Positions 47,202 through 55,982 of a DNA stretch of 64,000 bases are shown in pieces; the first letter of the stretch is position 1; every line of letters starts with the position of its first letter. The DNA comes from CBDCWO01 sp965223405 (GTDB taxonomy: Bacteria; Bacteroidota; Bacteroidia; Chitinophagales; Saprospiraceae). The notes beneath the pieces are model-generated. The model was not told where the DNA came from, ran no database searches, and saw only the letters and a list, made by a program, of their open reading frames with translations. The stretch lies in NCBI GenBank assembly GCA_965223405.1, contig CBDCWO010000006.1:7006001-7070000 (forward strand). Direction: 5' to 3'. The position numbers and the translations under genes were made by a program.

Positions 47202-48020
47202 CTACTTAACAAATTCAAACGCCATCCAGTGTCCCTTGGATTTCTGTCGTCGCAGCTGAAATATTTGAAATGCATCAAGCAATTTTGATTGCTGAGTTTC
47301 GAGGATGCCGGAAAGAATCAGGTGTCCATCAGGGGCTAATAGTTTACTGAGTTTATTGACATTTTCCACCAGTACATTTAAGTGAATATTGGCCAGAATA
47401 ATATCAAACTGGTTTTTTCCCACGACATCTAATGTTCCCGGTACAACCTTTAAAGACACTTGATTCTTATCTGCATTTTCCAGGGTATTTTCAATTGCCG
47501 ATTCACTGATGTCAATCGCAGTACAAGATTTAGCACCCAATTTACAGGCTAGTATTGCCAATACCCCACTTCCGGTCCCGAAATCAAGAACCCGTTGCTC
47601 ACCAAAAGTCATCGATTCCATCATTTGAATCATCATATAGGTTGTTTCATGATGACCGGTACCAAAGGCATTTTTTGGTTGAATCAACAATTCATATTCT
47701 ACCTCAGGTATGGGAGGATGAAAGTCTGCCCGGATGGCACAGAAATTACCAATGATCACCGGATCGAAGTTGGACTCCCATACTTCGTTCCAATTTTTAT
47801 CAGGCGCTATTTCCTTGGTAAAAAGAATGTGCTGGTTATCTACAAAATGCACCAATTGCGTATCCAATTCAGGAGTATACTTAGCTACAGGAACAAAAGC
47901 ATCCAATCCTTCTTCCGTCTCGACAAAAGCCTCAATTTCATCATGCAGGCTCAGGAAACCATTGATGATCTCCCTCCGGTCGGGATGACAAGCAATGTGC
48001 AAAATGTAATAATCCATCAA
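47202..48020 (-). CDS. prmA: Ribosomal protein L11 methyltransferase
   Basis: A 272-residue SAM-dependent methyltransferase. An N-terminal L11-recognition part is followed by motif I VLDFGTGSGVLAI, acidic motif II TAIDISESAI and the motif IV region IILANIHLNVL. The phrase GTGHHETTYMM before motif I is typical of PrmA. It trimethylates ribosomal protein L11. The start overlaps the end of folD by 4 bp (ATGA), so the two are translationally coupled. Normal length. Confidence 0.93.
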   Translation of the reverse strand: MMDYYILHIACHPDRREIINGFLSLHDEIEAFVETEEGLDAFVPVAKYTPELDTQLVHFVDNQHILFTKEIAPDKNWNEVWESNFDPVIIGNFCAIRADFHPPIPEVEYELLIQPKNAFGTGHHETTYMMIQMMESMTFGEQRVLDFGTGSGVLAILACKLGAKSCTAIDISESAIENTLENADKNQVSLKVVPGTLDVVGKNQFDIILANIHLNVLVENVNKLSKLLAPDGHLILSGILETQQSKLLDAFQIFQLRRQKSKGHWMAFEFVK

Positions 48021-48898
48021 TCGTAAATTTCTTTACGGGCGGCTTTTAAGGTATTCATCAACAAGGAGGTAATCGTCATGGGACCTACCCCTCCCGGTAC
48101 CGGTGTAATAAAGCTGCATTTGGGTGATACCTCATCAAATTTGACATCGCCCACCAACTTATACCCTTTTTCCATTTCCGAGGCCTCTACCCTATTGATT
48201 CCCACATCCACAATGATTGCTCCCTCCTTCACCATATCAGCAGTAACGAACTCAGGTATTCCCAACGCCACGACCAGAACATCCGCATTTTTGCAATGGT
48301 TACGAATGTCTTTGGTTCTGCTATGGGTCATAATTACTGTGGCATTTCCCGGTTTGGCTTTTCTGGAAAGCAAAATCGAGATGGGCGTACCGACAATGTT
48401 GGATCTGCCCAACACCACGCAATCTTTACCTTCGACATCGATATTATAAAAATCCAACATTTGCATAATTCCATAGGGCGTAGCCGGAAGATAGGCGGGC
48501 AACCCAATAGACATCCTTCCTACATTCATCGGATGGAATCCATCCACATCTTTCCTGGGATCGATAGCCATAGTCACTTTTAAATCATTGATTTGTCTGG
48601 GAAGTGGCAACTGAACTATAAATCCATCAATTTCCGGATCCTGATTCAAGTCGCTAATTATCTGCAACAATTCACTTTCTGAAATATCTGCACCTTTCCT
48701 GACTAACGTGGACTTAAATCCCACTCGCTCACAAGCCCTCACCTTATTTCTGACATAGACCTGACTGGCCGGATCATCCCCTACCAAAACAGCAGCCAAA
48801 TGTGGGGGGCGCATTCCACATTTGACCATTTTTTTTACTTCAATCTTAATTTTCTTTTTGATTTCCCTGGATACTAATCGCCCATCTAAGAGTTCCAT
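48017..48898 (-). CDS. folD: Methylenetetrahydrofolate dehydrogenase / cyclohydrolase
   Basis: A 293-residue bifunctional enzyme of one-carbon metabolism that interconverts 5,10-methylene- and 10-formyl-tetrahydrofolate using NADP. Family motifs: the N-terminal catalytic region with YVRNKVRACERVGF, FIVQLPLPRQIN, DVDGFHPMNVGRM, the nucleotide-binding VLGRSNIVGTP, and PVPGGVGPMTI at the end. First gene of a folD-prmA unit. Confidence 0.96.
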   Translation of the reverse strand: MELLDGRLVSREIKKKIKIEVKKMVKCGMRPPHLAAVLVGDDPASQVYVRNKVRACERVGFKSTLVRKGADISESELLQIISDLNQDPEIDGFIVQLPLPRQINDLKVTMAIDPRKDVDGFHPMNVGRMSIGLPAYLPATPYGIMQMLDFYNIDVEGKDCVVLGRSNIVGTPISILLSRKAKPGNATVIMTHSRTKDIRNHCKNADVLVVALGIPEFVTADMVKEGAIIVDVGINRVEASEMEKGYKLVGDVKFDEVSPKCSFITPVPGGVGPMTITSLLMNTLKAARKEIYD

Positions 48899-49152
48899 AT
48901 ACTTAAATATTTAATTTAGAGTGCATAAAGATAAAAAGAACCCTTATTCCTCCGTATAATGTGTATGTCAATCCGGTATGATTGTAATCATTATTTATGC
49001 TGAATTTCATCAGATCCCAACCTCTGTGCTATTTCCTTACAAGATTCAATTGGCCATATTTCCGCCATTGGGGAGCAGTGGTTCAAATGAAGAAATACCG
49101 ATGAAAAGAAATGGTAAGTGAAATAGTACGGTAAGTAATTTATGGAGATAGG

Positions 49153-49704
49153 TTATCTCATGATATCCTTTATCCTTCGGTCTGCCCGATCGTCCTCTTT
49201 TCTTTTTTGATATCCTGAATACAAAGTGCCAATTGCAATAGTTAACAAAGCCGCACAGACCAAAAAAAATGGCCAGGGTGAATAATTCCAGCCTCCTTCG
49301 AAGAAAAGTGTCATAATTCCCACACCTAAAAGTATAAAGCCAAGAATATTGGAAATCCGGGGACTGGAATTTCTGCGCCGATTCTTATATCCTCTATCTT
49401 TGTTCATCATGACCAACAACAACTTTACTTCTTCCAACTCCTTTTCCAAATATGTAAAGCGCTCATTGGGTTGGATGGGACTTCTATCTTTGTAATAAGC
49501 CTTTCTGAGATCCTGGAGTTGTTCCAAATAGGATTTGACTTTCAAAGGATCATCTGTTTCCCTAATTTTCTGCAGAATTTCCTGTTCTATGGATTTTAAA
49601 ATATCGTTTTCATCCGTTGGCAAGTCGCTGCTCAGCAGCAGGGAATCCAGTTCTGATTGTTTGGTTCTTTGTTTGTACCTGGTCTGATAACTTTCTTTTT
49701 CCAT
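49153..49704 (-). CDS. Hypothetical membrane protein with coiled-coil N-terminus
   Basis: A 183-residue protein. The first ~110 residues are charged and helical, with heptad-like Leu spacing (LKSYLEQLQDLRKAYY). Two hydrophobic segments follow (about 118-136 and 142-163), and the end is basic and acidic (KRKEDDRADRRIKDIM). No signal peptide. The likely topology is a cytoplasmic coiled coil with a two-helix anchor. Family not recognised. Its compositional pattern is protein-like. Confidence 0.6.
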   Translation of the reverse strand: MEKESYQTRYKQRTKQSELDSLLLSSDLPTDENDILKSIEQEILQKIRETDDPLKVKSYLEQLQDLRKAYYKDRSPIQPNERFTYLEKELEEVKLLLVMMNKDRGYKNRRRNSSPRISNILGFILLGVGIMTLFFEGGWNYSPWPFFLVCAALLTIAIGTLYSGYQKRKEDDRADRRIKDIMR

Positions 49705-49884
49705 TTTATCCAGATTAATTTAGAAACTATAAGATAACCAAAATATTAGTTATAAAAACTCCATTTGGTAGCATTCTGAACAAAATTACGACAAAATGAG
49801 ATTTCCGGTTTATAAAATGATCAAGGCTCGTCATTCATCCAGTGGATAAAACTATGAGGAAGTGCATGATTTTTGATGTTCAAG

Positions 49885-50247
49885 TCATTTTCTTCGAACA
49901 ATTAATATTTCGCCATCGGTAAATTCCATCCAGGCAAAATCGTATACAATATGGTACAATTTACCTTTGCTATTCGTATAGAACCCAGTCAAATACTTCC
50001 AATTGAACTTTTTCTGATCGAGGATCTGTCGGTTAATTTTTTTCTGCTTGCTATTTTTACCCATCACCTCTAATAGTACTGATCGGTTGCGATGTAATAT
50101 TTTATCTGTATTCTTCACTGCTATTGAGGTAGCCCTTCTGAGTTGGACGTGATAGGAATTTTTACAAGATATCGAGCAAAATACTTTGTCATATCTTCCT
50201 TTAAGTTTGGCATTACAAATCTTACAATATTCCCTTTTAGACGACAT
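49885..50247 (-). CDS. Small zinc-ribbon protein
   Basis: A 120-residue protein beginning with a four-Cys zinc finger (CKICNAKL, then FCSISCKNSYH). The rest is basic in the middle (RRATSIAVKNTDKILHRNR) and ends in a beta-rich part. Similar short zinc-ribbon proteins of unknown role are common in Bacteroidota. It is encoded divergently from the tyrosine recombinase gene. Confidence 0.6.
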   Translation of the reverse strand: MSSKREYCKICNAKLKGRYDKVFCSISCKNSYHVQLRRATSIAVKNTDKILHRNRSVLLEVMGKNSKQKKINRQILDQKKFNWKYLTGFYTNSKGKLYHIVYDFAWMEFTDGEILIVRRK

Positions 50248-50310
50248 GATTTAGTTGAAGGTTGGCTGTAATTTAGCAAATAATTTAAACAATATCATAG
50301 TTTAACGGAT

Positions 50311-50344
50311 ACTAACCGTTAATATCGGTTACTAACGGTTACTA
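50311..50344. promoter_or_regulatory. Repeated 9-mer cluster upstream of the recombinase
   Basis: CGGTTACTA occurs twice head to tail (50326-50334 and 50336-50344). An inverted relative (ACTAACCG) begins at 50311. The cluster sits between the divergent zinc-ribbon and recombinase genes, about 80 bp before the recombinase start. It could be an operator or a recombinase-binding site. Confidence 0.45.
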
Positions 50345-50426
50345 CATTTAGTATAAGCTAAAATACTTGTTTTCAGCGATTTATTTCATTATTTATGCAA
50401 ATGTCTTTCTAATAATTTCTTGGTCG

Positions 50427-51569
50427 ATGAAGTTACAAATTTTCCCCATTCAACAATCAAATCAGAAAAGGATTGGCATCAATCCTCACGGATTTGACAA
50501 AGCTTTTCCAGCCTTAATGAATAGAATTTCAGGCTCTCGTTGGTCTAACACTGAACGGTGTTGGCACATCCCTTACCATAAAAACGCCTACCACGAATTG
50601 CTTGAAATTTTTGGAAAAGGCCAGATTGTGATTTTAAAAGAGAAACCTGTAAAATCCAATAGAGTAAACAAGCGGATAAGAGGTGAAGATTATAAAAAAT
50701 TGTTATTCAAAGTCGAATTGTATAGGTATCATAATAAATTGATGGTACAGAGATATAGTGGAAGTACAATTAAAACGTATGTTAATTATTTCGCACAGTT
50801 TCTCGCCTATTATCCTGACCAGGATCCCAAAATGCTGAAAAAAGAAGAAATTATTAAGTTTCTCCTAAATGGAATGAAAGAAAGACATTGGTCGCATTCT
50901 ACTCAAAATCAAGCAGTTAATGCCATAAAGTTTTATTATGAAAACGTATTAGGTCAAGATCGATCCTTTTATGAGCTACGGCCGAGAAGAGAAAAGAGAA
51001 TTCCCGGAGTATTCAGTGAAGAAGAAGTCACATTATTAATAGAAATGATAGAGAACCTCAAACACAGGACTATCATAAAACTAATCTACAGTTCTGGACT
51101 CCGTATTGGTGAAAGTGTGAAATTACGAATCAAAGATATAAACCTTGATAGGAGAACAGCATTTATTAAAGGAGGTAAAGGAAAAAAGGACCGTATTACC
51201 ATATTGGCTGAAAACATTATTGAAGATATACAGAAATATCTTGATCAATATACACCGGACTATTGGTTATTTGAAGGTCAGACCGGTGGGCAATATAGTA
51301 TGAGTAGTATCAGAAAAATTTTTCGGCGGTCCGTTGATAAGGCTGGATTAGATCCTTTTAGTACAGTTCATACACTGCGGCATAGTTTTGCAACTCATTT
51401 ACATGAAAGAGGGATGGATATTAGAAATATCCAGGAATTATTAGGCCATAGTAGCAGCGAGACAACTGATATTTATACGCATATTATCCAAAAGAGTAAG
51501 AAAAAACTATTTAGTCCGCTAGATTTTCTCGATCTTGGTACTTCCACCAAAACAGAAAATAATCGATAG
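50427..51569 (+). CDS. Tyrosine recombinase at the head of the cassette array
   Basis: A 380-residue Xer/phage-integrase-type recombinase. The catalytic set is complete: R226 (SSGLRIGES), H315 and R318 (HTLRHSFATH), and nucleophile Y350 (DIYTHI). The N-terminus (about 1-70) is an extra domain not seen in XerC/D; a SAM-like core-binding domain (about 95-185) follows. The C-terminus (QELLGHSSSETTDIYTH, ending SPLD) is close to IntI and Xer. However, the ~20-residue insertion that defines IntI integron integrases, before the HTLRH box, is absent. It reads toward the cassettes. ATG 50427 is used because the upstream TTG frame adds an unlikely leader. It may act on the attC-like sites downstream, but this is inference. 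Confidence 0.88.
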   Translation: MKLQIFPIQQSNQKRIGINPHGFDKAFPALMNRISGSRWSNTERCWHIPYHKNAYHELLEIFGKGQIVILKEKPVKSNRVNKRIRGEDYKKLLFKVELYRYHNKLMVQRYSGSTIKTYVNYFAQFLAYYPDQDPKMLKKEEIIKFLLNGMKERHWSHSTQNQAVNAIKFYYENVLGQDRSFYELRPRREKRIPGVFSEEEVTLLIEMIENLKHRTIIKLIYSSGLRIGESVKLRIKDINLDRRTAFIKGGKGKKDRITILAENIIEDIQKYLDQYTPDYWLFEGQTGGQYSMSSIRKIFRRSVDKAGLDPFSTVHTLRHSFATHLHERGMDIRNIQELLGHSSSETTDIYTHIIQKSKKKLFSPLDFLDLGTSTKTENNR

Positions 51570-51580
51570 ATAAGAGCGTA

Positions 51581-51611
51581 TATCAGGAACTTTTAGAGAA
51601 AGTTCCTGATA
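51581..51611. terminator. Strong hairpin after the recombinase gene
   Basis: A perfect 13-bp stem (51581-51593 with 51599-51611; core ATCAGGAACTTT) and 5-nt loop TAGAG, starting 12 nt after the recombinase stop. It may terminate the recombinase transcript. It ends 7 nt before the first GTTATGC core, so it could also be part of an attI-like site. Confidence 0.65.
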
Positions 51612-51820
51612 GCAAGATGTTATGCATCATTCAACAGATTCGCACGGCCAAAATTGATTTAAAAAATTTATCAAATTTATCTCCGGTAAATTAATTTCCC
51701 TTGCTAATGTTCGATTCAAAGATTTGAAATGCTGATTTAAAAAAGTAATTTTAAACAAGAAAAATGACTATTGATAATCAACAACTTAGCTGACGTTAGT
51801 CAGAATCAATTCTATAAAAA

Positions 51821-53473
51821 ATGCCTTTCGTACCTATAAATAAATACAAAGTTGTTCTAACTGATTATTCTCAAATAGACACCTATTGGCCCACAATTAC
51901 CAAAAATTATATAGATCAATATGGTAAATATGGAACGGAAGATCCAGCAGAAATATCTATTAGGCTAAAAACTAACTTCAACTTTCTAATAGAGTTATTT
52001 GAAAGCAAAATAAAAGAAAGGCCTAGTGCCTCGTTTTTTATTTTCACGCATTTGATAAATGATAATCTCAACAAACTTTATTGGGAGCAAACTCAAGGCT
52101 TTAATCCGGAATTATTTGGGGTGCCCGCATCTGACCTAGCCCTTCACAGAAGGATCTATAGAATTATTTTAGAGCAATTCGTGAAGATTAAATTATATCA
52201 TACAGAATTCATAGAAGTTGAGATTCAGAAATATTCAAAAGAATTTGCAGAACATCTTGAGCACTTAATCTATTTAGGAATTCAGATTTATCAACATCAA
52301 GATTTTATTGCTCAAAACAATTTATTTCCTGGATGTCTCCAAATTCCCAAAATTGAAGAAAACTTCACAATAACTAATGATTCAAAATATGAATACATCT
52401 TGGAAAATATCCATGCCGACGCAGTAAGACATCCACAGACATCAAATGGACAAGAAATCGCTGAAGAGCTCATAGATCTTTTGGAAACTGAATTGAAAAT
52501 AAATTATCATTCAGCAGTTGGAGCGTTATCAAAAGAAGATCTGATTTCAGAATTTAGTTATTTCTTGCTTGATGAAAGCATAGACCAAATTGCAAAGGAT
52601 ATTGAATCAGACATAGATGGTCTGATTAAGTTTTATAGTGGGCTTATCCTAAGTAAAGAAAATGTTATGTCGGTTGAAGACACATTCCTTAGATCACAAA
52701 GAAATGAAAGATACTTATATAGACCTATTCTTAAATTAAACATCAATGAAAAAAACGTTTATAAGACATCAGTTAGTAAAATGAAAGAGTCCATAACTGT
52801 TTTGGCATCTCACGCAATTGGGTATGGATATGCTCCTGAAGAGTGGGTTGTATCGAAGAAAATTTCAAAATTCATTGGTAAGCAAATGAATAAGAACGAT
52901 TTGGTCTTGCAAGACCCTATATGTCAAATGATTCGTAACAAGAAACTAAAATATGACTCATCGGTTACTTCACTTCTCACCGACAATAAATCTGCAAATA
53001 TTAATATTGTAAAGAATGGACCTGGAGAAATTGACATTATTTATATTGAAGAAAAAGAAGATGAGATTATCATTAATATCTGCGAATGTAAAAACAATAG
53101 ATTTAGGTCGGATTTATATAATTGGTCAAGAGACTATTCCAATTTCTTACAGAAATACGAAGAACAATTAACTAGGAAGGTAGAATGGGCTAAACTTAAT
53201 ATTGGTCAAATATTAATCCATTTTGAAAGAAAGTATAATATTAATGACAAAAGCTTAAGAACCAAATCTTCAGCAGTCCACGGAATGTTTATTATCAACT
53301 CTTCAACATTTTATATGTACGACGGCATCTTTGACGTGCATACCAAAACAAGTTTTAATGAGCTCATTAATGGAGATTATCAAAGAATTAAGTTTGAACT
53401 GACTACTTTGGAGACGGGAGAAATAACAATAATTGAATATCCATATTTTAGAAACTTGGGATACAAGAGATAG
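51821..53473 (+). CDS. PD-(D/E)xK nuclease-like protein (cassette 1)
   Basis: A 550-residue soluble protein. The N-terminal ~380 residues are helical and unrecognised. A restriction-endonuclease-like core lies near the C-terminus: D405 in GEIDIIYIE, then E422 and K424 in ICECKNNRF (D-x16-E-x-K), followed by the helix DLYNWSRDYSNFLQKYEEQL. This is the layout of Mrr/NERD-type nuclease domains that cut or bind foreign nucleic acid. A defence role is plausible, because cassette arrays often carry such genes, but is not shown. The stop codon lies 5 nt before the R'' core of its attC-like site. A long leader (195 nt) separates it from the cassette start. Confidence 0.6.
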   Translation: MPFVPINKYKVVLTDYSQIDTYWPTITKNYIDQYGKYGTEDPAEISIRLKTNFNFLIELFESKIKERPSASFFIFTHLINDNLNKLYWEQTQGFNPELFGVPASDLALHRRIYRIILEQFVKIKLYHTEFIEVEIQKYSKEFAEHLEHLIYLGIQIYQHQDFIAQNNLFPGCLQIPKIEENFTITNDSKYEYILENIHADAVRHPQTSNGQEIAEELIDLLETELKINYHSAVGALSKEDLISEFSYFLLDESIDQIAKDIESDIDGLIKFYSGLILSKENVMSVEDTFLRSQRNERYLYRPILKLNINEKNVYKTSVSKMKESITVLASHAIGYGYAPEEWVVSKKISKFIGKQMNKNDLVLQDPICQMIRNKKLKYDSSVTSLLTDNKSANINIVKNGPGEIDIIYIEEKEDEIIINICECKNNRFRSDLYNWSRDYSNFLQKYEEQLTRKVEWAKLNIGQILIHFERKYNINDKSLRTKSSAVHGMFIINSSTFYMYDGIFDVHTKTSFNELINGDYQRIKFELTTLETGEITIIEYPYFRNLGYKR

Positions 53474-53478
53474 ACGAT

Positions 53479-53619
53479 GCATAACACGCCGTCATCACAT
53501 CATCCCGACTAGTTAGAGCAAAAAAGCAAAATGAGAGAAACAAACATACATTTTCAAAACAAGGTCAACGTAAAAGAACTAAATTAGTCGGGACGCTGGA
53601 TACGGCCGAGACGTTAGGC
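53479..53619 (+). other. attC-like site 1
   Basis: Length 141 nt, R'' GCATAAC, R' GTTAGGC. Stems: GCCGT (53488-53492) with ACGGC (53602-53606), and CCCGACTA (53504-53511) with TAGTCGGG (53585-53592), extended by TTAG/CTAA across an unpaired spot. The long variable loop resembles long attC sites such as Vibrio repeats. Confidence 0.7.
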
Positions 53620-53665
53620 ACAACTTGATGTATAATTTTTAACTTCAGTTTACTATTTATAAGTT

Positions 53666-54547
53666 ATGAAACGTATATACTATTTACTTCCAATTTTGTT
53701 TCTAATTTATTCGTGTGATAATACAAAGAATACCTTGCACCCTGAGACAGGAATTGCAGAGGTTAATGGGACGAAACTATATTATGAATTAACCGGGGCT
53801 GGTGAATGTATTGTATTCATACAAGGGAATTTCGGTGATTGTCGGCTCTGGGATTATCAGTTTGAACATTTTGCAAAAAAATACAAGGTTCTCCGATATG
53901 ATGTTCGTGGTTATGGTAAATCAGCCATGCCGGTGAAGGGTGAACAATACGCTCCCCATGATGATTTAAAAGCTCTTCTGGACTATTTAAAAATCGAGAA
54001 GGCACATTTTGTAGGATTTTCAATGGGGAGTGGAATTGCCATAGACTTTGCTGTGGAATACCCGGAGATGGCATATTCGCTTACTGTAGCAGGCCCAACT
54101 GTTCACGGAAATTGGTCACCTGTTGCACAGGATTTTATTCGTGAATATCGAAGTGTGTCATCAATTGTTAAAGAGAAGGGTATTAAAGGTGCGGCTGAAG
54201 AATTTATTGAATTCAAATCTTTAAATTCTCATAAAATGAGTCCTGAAGTAAAAAAACGGATAATTGAAATTGCTTATGATTATTCATTTTGGCACTTTCT
54301 GAACCCGGAAAAAATAAAAATTGCACCTGACGCTGTTAATCTGTTAGATAATATTAAGTTTCCAACTTTAATAATTACATCAGAATATGATATTAAATAC
54401 TGTAGGGAAGTTGCTGACTTACTAAATGAAAAAATACCTCAATCATTAAAAGTAGATATAGACGATGCAACACATTACATGTTTATGGATAAACCTAATG
54501 AGTTCAATAGTTCTTTATCCAAATTTCTAGTCGACTTAAATTATTGA
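53666..54547 (+). CDS. Alpha/beta-hydrolase lipoprotein (cassette 2)
   Basis: A 293-residue protein with a lipoprotein signal (LIYSC, Cys17). It has a complete alpha/beta-hydrolase fold: oxyanion region VFIQGNFGD, YDVRGYGKS, nucleophile S119 in GFSMGSG, acid Asp in ITSEYDIKYC and His in DDATHYMF. It would hydrolyse an ester or similar bond outside the inner membrane; the substrate is unknown. The gene starts 46 nt after the cassette boundary and ends 8 nt before the attC-like core, filling the cassette as integron genes usually do. Confidence 0.85.
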   Translation: MKRIYYLLPILFLIYSCDNTKNTLHPETGIAEVNGTKLYYELTGAGECIVFIQGNFGDCRLWDYQFEHFAKKYKVLRYDVRGYGKSAMPVKGEQYAPHDDLKALLDYLKIEKAHFVGFSMGSGIAIDFAVEYPEMAYSLTVAGPTVHGNWSPVAQDFIREYRSVSSIVKEKGIKGAAEEFIEFKSLNSHKMSPEVKKRIIEIAYDYSFWHFLNPEKIKIAPDAVNLLDNIKFPTLIITSEYDIKYCREVADLLNEKIPQSLKVDIDDATHYMFMDKPNEFNSSLSKFLVDLNY

Positions 54548-54555
54548 AAAGCTGT

Positions 54556-54615
54556 GCCTAACATAAAGCGAGTAACACTCAATCATCCTGATTGAGATGT
54601 TGGGCGTTGTTGAAC
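54556..54615 (+). other. attC-like site 2
   Basis: Length 60 nt, the classic short attC size. R'' GCCTAAC and R' GTTGAAC (fits GTTRRRY). The apical stem is CTCAATCA/TGATTGAG with a 3-nt loop, then AACA/TGTT after a bulged base. Single unpaired bases on the arms resemble the extrahelical bases that orient attC recombination. Confidence 0.75.
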
Positions 54616-54878
54616 AACACCGATAGTGAGTTTTATAGGAACACAACTTTAAATTTTAAGGTTGGATAACGTTGTTAGAATTTTGGGAGATGGAATAGTA
54701 ATGAAATGCGGTCTTAATTGAGGCTTAGAGAATGTAAAGTAGGAGGTGGCGTTGTTAAGTATTGTCCTCCTTGCCCATATTATATGGTAAAAATCTGACT
54801 TTGGGACATAGCAATGGCCTACGGCAGGAGTGCCATTCATCAATTTTGTAGCCTTGTATGTCAAGAGGGTAACATTGG

Positions 54879-55982
54879 TCATGGTGATCGTATATTTTGT
54901 TTAGGTAAGATTTGAGAACTCAGTTTTTTACTCCCACATGATAGACACTGATCAACAATTACATTCGGTCTGCAGACGATTAAATCTAGCTTTGGTTGGT
55001 ACCCTTGAGAGTCTTGAATGTCGGGTATTTTTTTGCTACGACCATGATAACTAAGTAATCCATAATGTCTGATACGTACAAACCGATGTGGCAAGATGTG
55101 TAAAGCAAATCTGCGGATGAACTCACCTATAGTCAGGGTCATTTCCTTTTTCGTACCGGCGTGTCGATAGTCCTTGTAGTGAAAAGTGACATGAGTAGAG
55201 GTAACACTTATGATGCGATAGTTGCTAATACCTACTTTATGAGTGTACCTACCCAAATATTCAATGACATGAGCTGGTTTGGCAAAGGGGCGTTTAGCAT
55301 AGACTACCCACTTTTTGCCATACAAAAGATCCAATAGGCCTCTATCCCTTTTAATCACACCGACTTTCATCAATGCTTTTAGTTCATTGAGAAAAATGGC
55401 TTTAAAGATTACTCTGAGTACTTTAGCCGGGAACAAATACTTGCCTTTAGATCTGGTAGTTTTCCATTTACCACTTTTGGTTACACCACCACCTGGTATA
55501 ATGCAATGCAAATGTGGGTGGAGTGAAAGATTCTGCGACCAGGTGTGAAGGATGGCAGTCATGCCTGACTGAGCACCAAGGTACTTTATATCCTTACTCA
55601 GCGTAGCAATGGTTTCCCAACTGGCTTTGAATAGTAAATTATACATTACCCTGGGCATGTGTAAACACAGGCTTCTCAGTTCGCATGGTAAAGTGAGTAC
55701 GACATGAAAATAAGGTACGTCAAGCAGGTATTGTTGCTGGCGTTCAATCCACTCTTCCCGCTTACTACCCTGGCAGGAGGGACAGTGTCTGTTGCGACAT
55801 GAATGATATTTATACTGCACAAGACCACAATCTTTACAAGTCAATACCACCCCTCCCAATGCAGCAGTGTGGCACTTACTGATATTGTTCAGATGCCGTA
55901 ACTGGTGAGTATTGAGACCAAGTGAAGTGGTCGTTGACCAATGATTGGCAATGATGTCATTTACAGTGTGTTTCCATCTCAA
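54879..55982 (-). CDS. IS91-family HUH transposase
   Basis: A 367-residue protein. An N-terminal zinc-binding domain (CKDCGLVQYKYHSCRNRHC, then PSCQG) is followed by the HUH-like NLSLHPHLHCIIPGGG and the Tyr region LGRYTHKVGISNYRI. These define the rolling-circle transposases of IS91/IS801/ISCR elements. It nicks one strand at oriIS and transfers it to a target. The start overlaps the end of the recombinase gene by 4 bp, so they are co-expressed. It appears intact. Confidence 0.95.
   Translation of the reverse strand: MRWKHTVNDIIANHWSTTTSLGLNTHQLRHLNNISKCHTAALGGVVLTCKDCGLVQYKYHSCRNRHCPSCQGSKREEWIERQQQYLLDVPYFHVVLTLPCELRSLCLHMPRVMYNLLFKASWETIATLSKDIKYLGAQSGMTAILHTWSQNLSLHPHLHCIIPGGGVTKSGKWKTTRSKGKYLFPAKVLRVIFKAIFLNELKALMKVGVIKRDRGLLDLLYGKKWVVYAKRPFAKPAHVIEYLGRYTHKVGISNYRIISVTSTHVTFHYKDYRHAGTKKEMTLTIGEFIRRFALHILPHRFVRIRHYGLLSYHGRSKKIPDIQDSQGYQPKLDLIVCRPNVIVDQCLSCGSKKLSSQILPKQNIRSP

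Noticed and set aside
50427..51569. Naming the recombinase intI
   Set aside because: The IntI-specific insertion is absent, so the name would overstate the evidence.
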